Positions 29,112 to 38,064 of a stretch of DNA of 64,000 nucleotides are shown here, piece by piece. Under the pieces are notes generated by a model, which was given only the letters and a program-made list of their open reading frames with translations, searched no databases and was not told the DNA's origin. Position numbers and translations under genes: made by a program. The stretch covers positions 1-64,000 of the forward strand of contig CACBFE010000003.1 in the NCBI GenBank assembly GCA_902538445.1, written 5' to 3'. The DNA is from an uncultured Pelagibacteraceae bacterium (lineage in GTDB: Bacteria > Pseudomonadota > Alphaproteobacteria > Pelagibacterales > Pelagibacteraceae). The number at the start of each line of letters is the position of its first letter. The stretch's first letter is position 1.

Positions 29112-29898
29112 TTAAATTTTCAGCTCTTTTAATAAGTAGGCTAGGATTCCTGTAATCTTCTTTTCCATATAAAAATGGTTTTCCATCGAGTGTTTTAATT
29201 ATGGCACCAGCATTTTGGGCAACTGCATGGCCGGCAGCATAATCCCATTCGTTAGCTCTTTCTTTTGCAGCATAAATGTCATATTCACCAGCGGCAATAA
29301 CACAAAATTTGTAAGAACTTGCCATTTTAACTATAGATGAAACATTAAATGTTTTTAATTTATTCAAAATAACATTTGAAGGCTTTATTACACTTGATAA
29401 AGCTACAATTCTTCCTTTTGGTTGTTTTTTTTCACAATTTATTTTTGTTGTTGATCCATTCTCGATTAGATAACATTCACCAGGCCCGTATGTATAAAAA
29501 AGCCTATTCTTCTTTGGAACTCCCACAATACCTAGCACTGGAACAGTATTAATTACCAGAGCAGCATTTAAAGTATATTCATCTTTACCAACAATATATT
29601 CTTTAGTTCCATCTATAGGATCTATAAGCCAGAATATTTTTGCTTTATTTTTTACACGTAAATTTACAGTTTCTTCGGAAACTATTGGTATACTAGGAGT
29701 AAGTGATCTAATTTTATTTGTAATTAATTCATTTACTTCTAAATCTCCATTGCTTACTGGTGATTTATCTTTTTTCATTTCTATTTTTAGACCTTTTTTA
29801 TAAAGGTCTATCGAGACTTTTCCTGCATCATTAAATGTTTCAATTAGACTCTCGCATATAAATTTTAACTCACTAGTTTTCATTAATAACTTTTTCAA
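29104..29898 (-). CDS. cysQ: 3'(2'),5'-bisphosphate nucleotidase
   Basis: PIVSEET, FWLIDPIDGTKEYIVGKDEYTLNAALV, NEWDYAAGHAVAQNAGA. Confidence 0.92.
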   Translation of the reverse strand: MKKLLMKTSELKFICESLIETFNDAGKVSIDLYKKGLKIEMKKDKSPVSNGDLEVNELITNKIRSLTPSIPIVSEETVNLRVKNKAKIFWLIDPIDGTKEYIVGKDEYTLNAALVINTVPVLGIVGVPKKNRLFYTYGPGECYLIENGSTTKINCEKKQPKGRIVALSSVIKPSNVILNKLKTFNVSSIVKMASSYKFCVIAAGEYDIYAAKERANEWDYAAGHAVAQNAGAIIKTLDGKPFLYGKEDYRNPSLLIKRAENLNV

Positions 29899-30049
29899 GA
29901 CTCACATTTTCAATATTTATTACTCTTTTACCGTAATTTTCAAAATTTACTGTAACTTTATTACCTATAATTGATTGGACTTGTCCTATTCCCCATTCTT
30001 TATTTGAAGGGTTTTTAACATAATCCCCTGGTTCAAAATCAATAAGCAT
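29873..30049 (-). CDS. DUF3553 family protein, 58 aa, not in ORF track
   Basis: Translated by hand: MLIDFEPGDYVKNPSNKEWGIGQVQSIIGNKVTVNFENYGKRVINIENVSLEKVINEN*. Confidence 0.82.
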   Translation of the reverse strand: MLIDFEPGDYVKNPSNKEWGIGQVQSIIGNKVTVNFENYGKRVINIENVSLEKVINEN

Positions 30050-30088
30050 TATGGAAAATCACGGTTATTTCGATTATACACTTAAATA

Positions 30089-31228
30089 ATGAATTCACTA
30101 GGAATTAATAAACCAAAAAAAGAGACCAAGGTAGTAGTTGCGATGTCAGGCGGAGTAGACTCATCTGTCGTAGCAGCACTTATGAAGAAAGAGGGTTATG
30201 ATGTTACCGGTATAACATTAAAGCTATATGATGATAATAAAAAATCAAAAGAAGGCAGGCAGTGCTGTGCTGGCCAAGATATTTTAGATGCTAAGAGAGT
30301 ATCAGAAAATATCAATATAAATCATAAAATTTTATTTTATCAAAAAAAATTTAAGTCTGAAGTAATTGACTCCTTTATTGATAGTTATGTTGCAGGTGAA
30401 ACACCGATACCATGTGTACAATGCAATCAAACTGTTAAATTTAGAGATTTATTTAAATATGCTAAAGAATTAAAGGCTGATGCACTTATAACTGGTCACT
30501 ACGTTTCAAGGGTTCAAGACAATGGACATGCAAGCATGTATAGAGCAAAAGATCAAAGTAGAGATCAAAGTTATTTCTTATTTAGCACCACCCAAGAACA
30601 ACTGGATTATTTGAGATTTCCTTTAGGAGAAATTGATAAGTCAGAAACAAGAGCAATAGCTGAAAAATTAAAATTAAACGTTGCATCTAAACCTGATAGT
30701 CAGGACATTTGTTTTGTACCCAATGGAGATTATGCGTCAGTAATTAAAAAATTTAAACCGGAGTCTTTTACACCTGGAAAAATTCTTGACATTCAAGGTA
30801 AACAAATAGGTGAACATGATGGAATAATCAACTACACAATAGGCCAAAGAAAAGGAATAAAGATTGCAAGCAATATTCCATTATATGTAATTAACATTGA
30901 TGCTAAGAACAATAATATAATTGTTGGAGGTAAAGAGTTTCTTGAAGTGAAAGAGATAAAACTTAAGAATTTAAATATTCTTGGTTTTAAAAAAGAATTT
31001 AAAGAAATTATAAATATTAAAGTCAGGTCCACAGGAAGGCTTTTAAAAGCAAAAATTAATATTTTGGAAACTGTGGCAGATGTCAAAATTTTAGACAAAG
31101 AGACAGGAATTTCACCTGGACAAGCTTGTGTGTTTTATTCAAAAGACGATATTGGGGATAAGGTGTTAGGCGGTGGATGGATTGATAAGGTTTACAATAA
31201 AAATTTATCCACTAAGTTAACAACCTAA
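30089..31228 (+). CDS. mnmA: tRNA-specific 2-thiouridylase
   Basis: [50 protein letters not shown]. Confidence 0.97.
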   Translation: MNSLGINKPKKETKVVVAMSGGVDSSVVAALMKKEGYDVTGITLKLYDDNKKSKEGRQCCAGQDILDAKRVSENININHKILFYQKKFKSEVIDSFIDSYVAGETPIPCVQCNQTVKFRDLFKYAKELKADALITGHYVSRVQDNGHASMYRAKDQSRDQSYFLFSTTQEQLDYLRFPLGEIDKSETRAIAEKLKLNVASKPDSQDICFVPNGDYASVIKKFKPESFTPGKILDIQGKQIGEHDGIINYTIGQRKGIKIASNIPLYVINIDAKNNNIIVGGKEFLEVKEIKLKNLNILGFKKEFKEIINIKVRSTGRLLKAKINILETVADVKILDKETGISPGQACVFYSKDDIGDKVLGGGWIDKVYNKNLSTKLTT

Positions 31229-31285
31229 TTTATTGCTCGTTAAAAGTGATAACAATTTTTTTTAGATATGGTTTAATAGAATTAA

Positions 31286-31455
31286 TTAAGAGGCAACTCT
31301 TAACTGGCCATTTAAGGAAAAACCGAGAGGTTCAAGCTTAAAGGGCAGAAAGGTGGACCTAGTAGCGCTAGAATAGTTCATCGGGATGGCTTGGCGGTAG
31401 CGCCTAAAACGACGAGCCAAAACTACTAAATTTCTGGGCGAAAGCCTAGAAATTT
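31286..31455 (+). ncRNA. Candidate structured non-coding RNA, family not recognised
   Basis: No ORF; higher GC than neighbouring spacers; GNRA-capped hairpins TTAAGAG-GCAA-CTCTTAA (31286-31303) and AAATTTCTGGGC-GAAA-GCCTAGAAATTT (31428-31455); nested GGCT[GGCG-gtag-CGCC]AGCC and long-range TAGTAG/CTACTA pairing. Confidence 0.6.
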
Positions 31456-32156
31456 ATGTGGTTCTTCCTCCACAAAAATCTTGTAAATAAATAAAATAAA
31501 ATAACCCCAACAAAATAATTCCATTCTAAAGCATGTTTAAAATGAGTATTACCTTTAGTAATCAGGAGAGGCAAACTAACTACCGCCACGGTTACTAAAA
31601 TTGAAACTAAAATTGCTTTGTATATTAAAACTTTTTTATTTATTAGCTTTATAAGTTTTTCTTTGATTTTGAATAAATGATATACAAGTATTCCCTGAGC
31701 TATAATTTCAAAAATTATAAAAGATAAAAGAACAATTCTTCTCATTAATTTATAAATCTGAATATCAAATTTAATACCAAGAAAAATTGCATGTATTGCT
31801 AAGAAAATGGCTGAAAGAATTCCAAAAGTTTTGAATTTATAGTTTAAATTAGTATTTTTAAATTTATTTACTAAATTGTTATTGTTTTGCCAATAATAGT
31901 AAAGCGTTACTGCTGTAACAATCATTGCTGGTTTGAAAATTAGATATTGCGGAAAAGTTCTAGAGGCCCTACTTATTGAAAGACTTCCATCTATATAAGG
32001 TATTGAAAAACCTGATCGGCCAATTTGATCAACTTTAAAAAACGTTTGCTCTAAAAATTCATAATTTTGTGAAATAAATAGACACAGATTTATCGCAATT
32101 AATGGAATAAAAAATATCCATAAACTCAATTTTCTTATTTGAGTTATCTCATTCAT
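31446..32156 (-). CDS. Multi-TM membrane protein of unknown function
   Basis: Repeated hydrophobic segments; no family recognised. Confidence 0.75.
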   Translation of the reverse strand: MNEITQIRKLSLWIFFIPLIAINLCLFISQNYEFLEQTFFKVDQIGRSGFSIPYIDGSLSISRASRTFPQYLIFKPAMIVTAVTLYYYWQNNNNLVNKFKNTNLNYKFKTFGILSAIFLAIHAIFLGIKFDIQIYKLMRRIVLLSFIIFEIIAQGILVYHLFKIKEKLIKLINKKVLIYKAILVSILVTVAVVSLPLLITKGNTHFKHALEWNYFVGVILFYLFTRFLWRKNHINF

Positions 32157-32170
32157 AAAAATATTTATGA

Positions 32171-32254
32171 TTATTTTTTCTTATTTCTTTTTCTCGCTCT
32201 TCTTTTTTTTGAGCCAATTTTTCTTCTTCCACGGTGCTTTTTTGGATAACCCAT
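32171..32254 (-). CDS. 27-aa extremely basic protein, not in ORF track
   Basis: Strong RBS AGGAGG then MGYPKKHRGRRKIGSKKRRARKRNKKK*. Confidence 0.65.
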   Translation of the reverse strand: MGYPKKHRGRRKIGSKKRRARKRNKKK

Positions 32255-32318
32255 ATTTTTGCCTCCTTTTAGTATCTTAATTAGACAATTAATATATAAA
32301 GATCAATTATAAATATTT

Positions 32319-33515
32319 ATGAAAAAGTCCATTAAGACATTTCTTAAACACCCCACGAAAGATAACTCTAACAGATCTGCTAACCCAGCAGTTATTAGAG
32401 CCTCCACCATTCTTTTTAACACTATGCAAGAACTTCATAATCATGAAAAAAAAATAAAGAAACATCAAAGAGTTAGTCATTACAGTTATGGCCGGTATGG
32501 AAGTTCTACCACTATTGAGTTAGAGAACATGCTGAAAGAATTAGAACAAGCATTTCACGTTTTTTTAACAGGAACAGGATTTGGGGGTGTAGCTTTAGCA
32601 ATTATGAGTCTTTGTAGGCCAGGAGATGAAATTTTAGTATCTGATAACGTTTACGGTCCAACGAAAGAAATGTCTGAAAAATTACTTAAAGAATTTAATG
32701 TTAAAGCGATATTTTATAACCCAGACTCTTTTGAAGATTTAAAAAATAAAGCAACAAAAAAAACTAAAATGATTTTAGTTGAAAATCCAGGAAGTAATAC
32801 ATTTGAATTTCAAGATTTATCTAAAATTGTAAATTTAGCTAAAAGAAAAAAAATATACACTTTTCTTGATAATACATGGGGAACCCCATTATATCTAAAA
32901 CCATTAAAGCTTGGATTTGATATGTCTTTTTCATCTGCAACAAAATATTTCTCAGGTCATTCCGATGCGATGGGCGGCTCTCTAGCGGTTAATAAAAAAG
33001 TATTTAGAAAAGTGATGTTTTTTTACAAACTTTCCGGTTACAGAATGTCTGCAGATGAGGCTTACTTAATTATCAGAGGTTTGAGAACATTAGATACAAG
33101 ATTAAAACAACACTATGAAAATACAAGACAAGTAATAAATTTTTTAAAAAAACAGAAAAAGATAAAAGAAATTTTATACCCACATAAACCCTCAAGTAAA
33201 AATTATAAATTGTGGAAAAAATATTACTCTGGTGCTACTGGATTATTATCAATAGTTTTGAAAAGTAAAAAAAAATCTTCTGTAATTAAATTTGTAAACT
33301 CATTAGAATTATTTGGTATTGGATATAGTTGGGGAGGTTTTGAGAGTCTTGCAATTTTACAAGAACTTCGTTCGAGCAAAAAGGATGAGTATCTTCAAGG
33401 AAGAAAATATTACAGGTTTAATAAAGATGAGCACATAGTGAGATTGCATATAGGCTTAGAGGACCCTATGGATTTAATAGCTGATTTGAAAAAGTCTTTA
33501 AGGTATATAAGATAG
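32319..33515 (+). CDS. metC: Cystathionine beta-lyase / trans-sulfuration PLP enzyme
   Basis: HYSYGRYGSSTTIELENML; SFSSATKYFSGHSDAMGGSL PLP lysine motif. Confidence 0.92.
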   Translation: MKKSIKTFLKHPTKDNSNRSANPAVIRASTILFNTMQELHNHEKKIKKHQRVSHYSYGRYGSSTTIELENMLKELEQAFHVFLTGTGFGGVALAIMSLCRPGDEILVSDNVYGPTKEMSEKLLKEFNVKAIFYNPDSFEDLKNKATKKTKMILVENPGSNTFEFQDLSKIVNLAKRKKIYTFLDNTWGTPLYLKPLKLGFDMSFSSATKYFSGHSDAMGGSLAVNKKVFRKVMFFYKLSGYRMSADEAYLIIRGLRTLDTRLKQHYENTRQVINFLKKQKKIKEILYPHKPSSKNYKLWKKYYSGATGLLSIVLKSKKKSSVIKFVNSLELFGIGYSWGGFESLAILQELRSSKKDEYLQGRKYYRFNKDEHIVRLHIGLEDPMDLIADLKKSLRYIR

Positions 33516-34744
33516 TGTTCAAATTTATTCCAAATAGATTAGCTTTTATTGTATTAGTTTCAGCTTGTAGCATTATTTTAATTTCAATGGGTTTAAGGCA
33601 AACTTTTGGATTATTTTTTGAAGATTTTGAAAAAGGTCTTGGCGCAACTAGAACAGAATTTGGTTTAGCAATTGGTATTCAAATGCTCTTTTGGGGAATT
33701 TTTGCACCTATATTCGGTTTAATTGCAGATAAGCTTGGAGGTAATAAAGCTGTTTTCATTGGTTTTATGATATTTGGTTTAGGTGTTTATATGCTTTACG
33801 CTGGACCTAACACAGGAATTTTTTTTCAGATAAGTTTAGGAATTCTTATAGGAATCGCTCTTGGAGCAACAGCAATAGGTGTACCAGTATCAGAAGTTGG
33901 AAAACATTTTCCTAACCAAAACAGAACTGTTGCAACTGGAATTGTAACAGCAGCAGCTTCCATAGGTTATTTTTTATCACCATTATTTACAAAATATAGT
34001 CTTGGCTTAGTTGGATGGGAGCAAACATTAAAATATTTCATGTATTTTATAGGCCTTGGATTGTTTGCTTCAATTTTTTTATTTCCGTCAAAAACAATTC
34101 TACACTCAACTCAAGCTGATCGAGATCAATCATTTAGTTCTGCAATCAAAGAAGCTTTTTCTCATAAAGGTTATGTTTTACTGGTTCTAGGTTTTTTTGT
34201 TTGTGGTTTTCAAATTACATTAGTTGGAACTCATATTCCTGGTTATATGCAAGATAGAGGAATGAGTGGATGGTCTGCAACAATTATACTAGCGTTGATT
34301 GGATTTTTTAATATCTTTGGAACTTTAGGCATGGGTTTTTTAGGCACTAAATATAAAAAGAAAAATCTATTATGTATACTTTACTCATTAAGAGCTATAA
34401 GTATTTGTATATTTATTTTTTCTCCGCCGTCTATCATAAATTCAATTATTTTTGGAATTACATTTGGCCTTTTATGGCTTTCTACAGTTCCACCTACAAA
34501 CGGAATAGTCGCTCAAATTTTTGGTACAAAATATTTAAGTACTTTATTTGGTATTGTTTTTTTATGTCATCAGTTCGGAGCATTTGCTGGAGCTTTTCTT
34601 GGAGGATACTTTTTTGATACTTACGGATCATATGATTATGCTTGGTATATGGCTATAGCTCTTTCTATTTTTGCCACTGTGGTTCATTTTCCAATAGATG
34701 AAAAGCCAATTGAAAGGGAGGCAGCACCTCTCAGTAATAGGTAA
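33515..34744 (+). CDS. MFS transporter (OFA/monocarboxylate-like)
   Basis: 12-TM pattern; GLRQTFGLFFEDFEKGLGATRTEFGLAIG. Confidence 0.88.
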   Translation: MFKFIPNRLAFIVLVSACSIILISMGLRQTFGLFFEDFEKGLGATRTEFGLAIGIQMLFWGIFAPIFGLIADKLGGNKAVFIGFMIFGLGVYMLYAGPNTGIFFQISLGILIGIALGATAIGVPVSEVGKHFPNQNRTVATGIVTAAASIGYFLSPLFTKYSLGLVGWEQTLKYFMYFIGLGLFASIFLFPSKTILHSTQADRDQSFSSAIKEAFSHKGYVLLVLGFFVCGFQITLVGTHIPGYMQDRGMSGWSATIILALIGFFNIFGTLGMGFLGTKYKKKNLLCILYSLRAISICIFIFSPPSIINSIIFGITFGLLWLSTVPPTNGIVAQIFGTKYLSTLFGIVFLCHQFGAFAGAFLGGYFFDTYGSYDYAWYMAIALSIFATVVHFPIDEKPIEREAAPLSNR

Positions 34745-35456
34745 ATAAAATTATCACTCCATATATCAGAGCTATTATATTAACGTAATTAGAAAATTTT
34801 TTATCATCTATAACTTTAAATAATTTTTGTACAGGAAAATAAATTATTAATACAAATAAAACATAAAATAATTTTGTAAATTTTAAGTATTCATAACTTA
34901 AAATTAAAACTGTTAAATACTGCAGGATACCCATTATTAAATATCCATAGCAAATATAATATCTTGCAATTTCCTTTTTGTTTTGGCTTATTAAAGTAGA
35001 ATATATAGCTAAAAAACTCCCCCCCATGTTAGATAATCCATGGACACTTCCAATGACAATTAAAATAAGTTTTTTTAATTTAAAGAAAGTTTTTTTGAAC
35101 GTAGAAAATCTTTTTTTATTTAATATTATTGTAGAGGAAAAAACCAAAAGCAAAGCCACTAAAAATTTAATATCTAAAATATTTTTAAATTTAAGCGCAA
35201 CAATTAAAAAAAATACTAAAAATGGCAGGCAAAATAAATTATATTCTTTAACAAATTTCGGATCTTTAACTTTTGATTTTAAAAACTGTAAAATACTAAT
35301 CGTAATTGATATAGGCATGAGAATGTTTATGGTATTTGCAAAATCATAGCCAAGAATTAAAAATGATGGCGTTCCAAATATTAATAAACCAACGCCAAAA
35401 ATTGATTGAATAAAAATTAAAAATATAATTATGCTTATTTCTAAAACAGATGTCAT
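34731..35456 (-). CDS. TauE/SafE-like membrane protein
   Basis: Hydrophobic; FGVGLLIFGTPSFLILGYDFANTINILMPISI and LSNMGGSFLAIYS. Confidence 0.75.
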   Translation of the reverse strand: MTSVLEISIIIFLIFIQSIFGVGLLIFGTPSFLILGYDFANTINILMPISITISILQFLKSKVKDPKFVKEYNLFCLPFLVFFLIVALKFKNILDIKFLVALLLVFSSTIILNKKRFSTFKKTFFKLKKLILIVIGSVHGLSNMGGSFLAIYSTLISQNKKEIARYYICYGYLIMGILQYLTVLILSYEYLKFTKLFYVLFVLIIYFPVQKLFKVIDDKKFSNYVNIIALIYGVIILFTYY

Positions 35457-35631
35457 TTAAACTAATCATATATCACCTTAGGGTTGTAATTAGAGTCTAT
35501 TTATGAATCAAAAGTGAATCAAAACGTGAACATTGGAAGTTTTTCAACTATTAATTGTGGATAAATAATTAATTATTTAATTCAAAGATAACTATTTTTT
35601 TAATATTCTGAATTTAACTAAAGGAGATAAT

Positions 35632-36303
35632 ATGTTTTCAAAAATACTCGGAGAAAAACTAGATAGATACCATTTGCTCAAGCATCCATTTTATCAGGTT
35701 TATTGGAATGAGGGAAAATTGAATCGTGAAATAATAAAAGATTACGCAGAACAGTATTATCAACATGTAAAAGCATTCCCAAGATATATAAGCGCGACAC
35801 ATTCAATTTGTGAAGATTTAGAAAAAAGAAGAATTCTTTTAGAAAATTTACAGGATGAAGAGAACAAAGATGGCGATCATCCAAAGTTGTGGAAAAATTT
35901 TGCAAAAGCTCTTGGATCAGATGAAAAAGAAATCGAAAAGGTAAAGCTTGACTGGTTTACAAAAGATATGATTGATAATTTTTTTTCTCAAGCTAGAAAA
36001 TCGTATGCCGAAGGTCTTGCATCTTTATATACTTATGAAAGACAAATACCAGAAATAGCTGAGACTAAAATTCAAGGATTAAAAAAATTTTACGGAGTAA
36101 AATCTAAAGAAGGTCTAGAATTTTTTGAGGCGCATAAATCTGCGGATGTAATTCATAGGGCTGAGTGTGAAAAATTATTAGATTGTCTGTCCAAAGAAGA
36201 ACAAGAAAAAGCTGAAGCTGCTTCATTGTTAACTGCTAGATACTTATGGAACTTCTTAAGCGGTATGACTTCTAAACATAAACTCCAGACTATTGCTGCT
36301 TAG
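35632..36303 (+). CDS. CADD-family protein (TenA/PqqC-like diiron oxygenase fold; pABA/folate-related)
   Basis: LLKHPFYQVYWNEGKL, EQYYQHVKAFPRYISATHS, LLENLQDEENKDGDHPKLW, AEGLASLYTYERQIPEIAETKIQGL. Confidence 0.88.
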   Translation: MFSKILGEKLDRYHLLKHPFYQVYWNEGKLNREIIKDYAEQYYQHVKAFPRYISATHSICEDLEKRRILLENLQDEENKDGDHPKLWKNFAKALGSDEKEIEKVKLDWFTKDMIDNFFSQARKSYAEGLASLYTYERQIPEIAETKIQGLKKFYGVKSKEGLEFFEAHKSADVIHRAECEKLLDCLSKEEQEKAEAASLLTARYLWNFLSGMTSKHKLQTIAA

Positions 36304-36317
36304 AATTATCTTTTAGT

Positions 36318-36707
36318 TTGCAAATTATGAAAAACGATAATCATGTGTGGGATAACAAACATCCTACTGCACAAATGTTAGGTCGTTGGCAACCATGGCA
36401 TGATGGTCATCAAAAACTTTTTGAAGAAACATTAAAAAAAACTGGACAGGTAAATATTATGGTTAGAGATGTAAAAGGTATTGATGACAATCCTTTTGAT
36501 TTTGAAACTGTTAAAAGAAATATTTTTCAGGCACTCAAAGATTACAAAAATAGAATTCAAGTAACATTAGTTCCTAATATTACTAACATTTGTTATGGTA
36601 GAGGAGTAGGTTATAAAATAGAGGAGATTGTTTTAGACGAGAAAACACAACAAATTTCAGCTACAAAAATACGTGAGCAGATGAGAAAAGAGGGGAAACT
36701 TAAATAG
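36318..36707 (+). CDS. Small nucleotidyl/cytidylyltransferase-fold protein
   Basis: MLGRWQPWHDGHQKLFEETL; ISATKIREQM signature. Confidence 0.82.
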   Translation: MQIMKNDNHVWDNKHPTAQMLGRWQPWHDGHQKLFEETLKKTGQVNIMVRDVKGIDDNPFDFETVKRNIFQALKDYKNRIQVTLVPNITNICYGRGVGYKIEEIVLDEKTQQISATKIREQMRKEGKLK

Positions 36708-36759
36708 TTGATAACCTTTCTCACTTGACCTCTAAAATACGCCTATATATAAAAGCTCA

Positions 36760-37554
36760 ATGATAACTAACAATCCATTTTCAACTCTAGCCGAAATAGT
36801 CCCAGCTTTAGCTATGCAGGGATTTGTGATTACAATGGCTGCACTAACTTTGATTGGTGTATTAGTTGATATAGTTCATAAAAAAAATGTTAAATATTTT
36901 TTTGAAAATGCAAAAAAAGCTAAAAAGAATGCTCAAGTTGAATTAACAACCGGTAAAAGAACTGCCGTTATCTTAAAAACTGTCGCTCATGATATCGCAA
37001 CAACTTCTGAACTTGGATGGGGGAAAAGAAGACTGGCACATGTTTTAGGTATGTACGGAACTATTATTTTTTGGGTTTGCTCAGCCGTATTGATTTTTTC
37101 TTATTCGTCAGTTGGAATTGAAACTCCTGCAATTTTATCAGCACTATGGCATATAGGTGCAATTTTAACTTGTTTAGGCGGATTTTGGTTTTGGTTTTTT
37201 TTAAGAGTCGATGTTTCAGCTGAAGCACATCCTTGGTACAGAATTATAAAAGCAGACCTATTTGTTTTAGCTTTATTAGCTTGTGCAACATTTGGTCTAG
37301 CTTGGTCGTATACACAATATTCTGGAATGACTGGTTTAAGTTATTTATTTTTAATTTTGTTTATTATTTCAAATTTAGTTTTATTTGGGGGAGTTTATTG
37401 GTCGAAATTTGCACACATGTTTTATAAACCTGGTGCAGCAATTCAAAAAAATTTGGCGGAAGCTGATGGTTCTAGAGACAATTTGCCACCACCTGCCGAT
37501 GCACCAGAGCAATTTGGTCTGGGAATTAAAAGAGAACAACCAAAGCATTATTGA
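36760..37554 (+). CDS. aprM: APS reductase-associated membrane protein
   Basis: Multi-TM protein immediately upstream of aprBA. Confidence 0.75.
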   Translation: MITNNPFSTLAEIVPALAMQGFVITMAALTLIGVLVDIVHKKNVKYFFENAKKAKKNAQVELTTGKRTAVILKTVAHDIATTSELGWGKRRLAHVLGMYGTIIFWVCSAVLIFSYSSVGIETPAILSALWHIGAILTCLGGFWFWFFLRVDVSAEAHPWYRIIKADLFVLALLACATFGLAWSYTQYSGMTGLSYLFLILFIISNLVLFGGVYWSKFAHMFYKPGAAIQKNLAEADGSRDNLPPPADAPEQFGLGIKREQPKHY

Positions 37555-37593
37555 GAAATTTATGTTAAAAAACTTATGGGAGTAAAATAATTA

Positions 37594-38064
37594 ATGTCAA
37601 CTTTTGTATACATGACTAGATGTGATGGCTGTGGCCACTGTGTAGATATTTGTCCATCTGATATAATGCATATTGATGAAACAATTAGACGAGCTAAAAA
37701 TATTGAGCCAAATTTTTGTTGGGAATGTTATTCGTGTGTCAAAGCTTGTCCAAATCATGCGATCGATGTCCGAGGTTATGCTGATTTTGCTCCGATGGGA
37801 CACAGCGTTAGAGTAAGAAGAGAAGAGGAAAAAGGAACTATTTCTTGGAGAATAAAATTTAGAAACGGTACCGAAAAAAATTTTGTTTCACCAATCACAA
37901 CTAAACCTTGGGGTAAATTTATTCCTAAATTAGCAGAAGAAGATAAGCCAAACCAAGGAGAAATAACTACTCAAAGGCTTTATACAGAACCAAAAGGTTT
38001 GAATATTGATGGAGATCTTCCAACAGTAAGCAAAGACTCATTTAAAAAAGGTGTTTACTATTAA
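37594..38064 (+). CDS. aprB: Adenylylsulfate reductase beta subunit
   Basis: TRCDGCGHCVDICPSDIMHI and CWECYSCVKACPNHAIDVRGYADFAPMG. Confidence 0.95.
   Translation: MSTFVYMTRCDGCGHCVDICPSDIMHIDETIRRAKNIEPNFCWECYSCVKACPNHAIDVRGYADFAPMGHSVRVRREEEKGTISWRIKFRNGTEKNFVSPITTKPWGKFIPKLAEEDKPNQGEITTQRLYTEPKGLNIDGDLPTVSKDSFKKGVYY

Noticed and set aside
31250-31455. Assignment of the structured region to RNase P, tmRNA, SRP or 6S RNA
   Set aside because: Looked for GAGGAAAGTCCGGGC, GGTTTCGACG/proteolysis-tag codons and GGAAGGAAGCAGC; none found on either strand.
34978-35349. 123-aa plus-strand ORF opposite the TauE/SafE-like gene
   Set aside because: Antisense shadow; the minus-strand product has coherent TM structure.
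37233-37585. Two small overlapping plus-strand ORFs in aprM
   Set aside because: Alternative frames of aprM; no family-like content.
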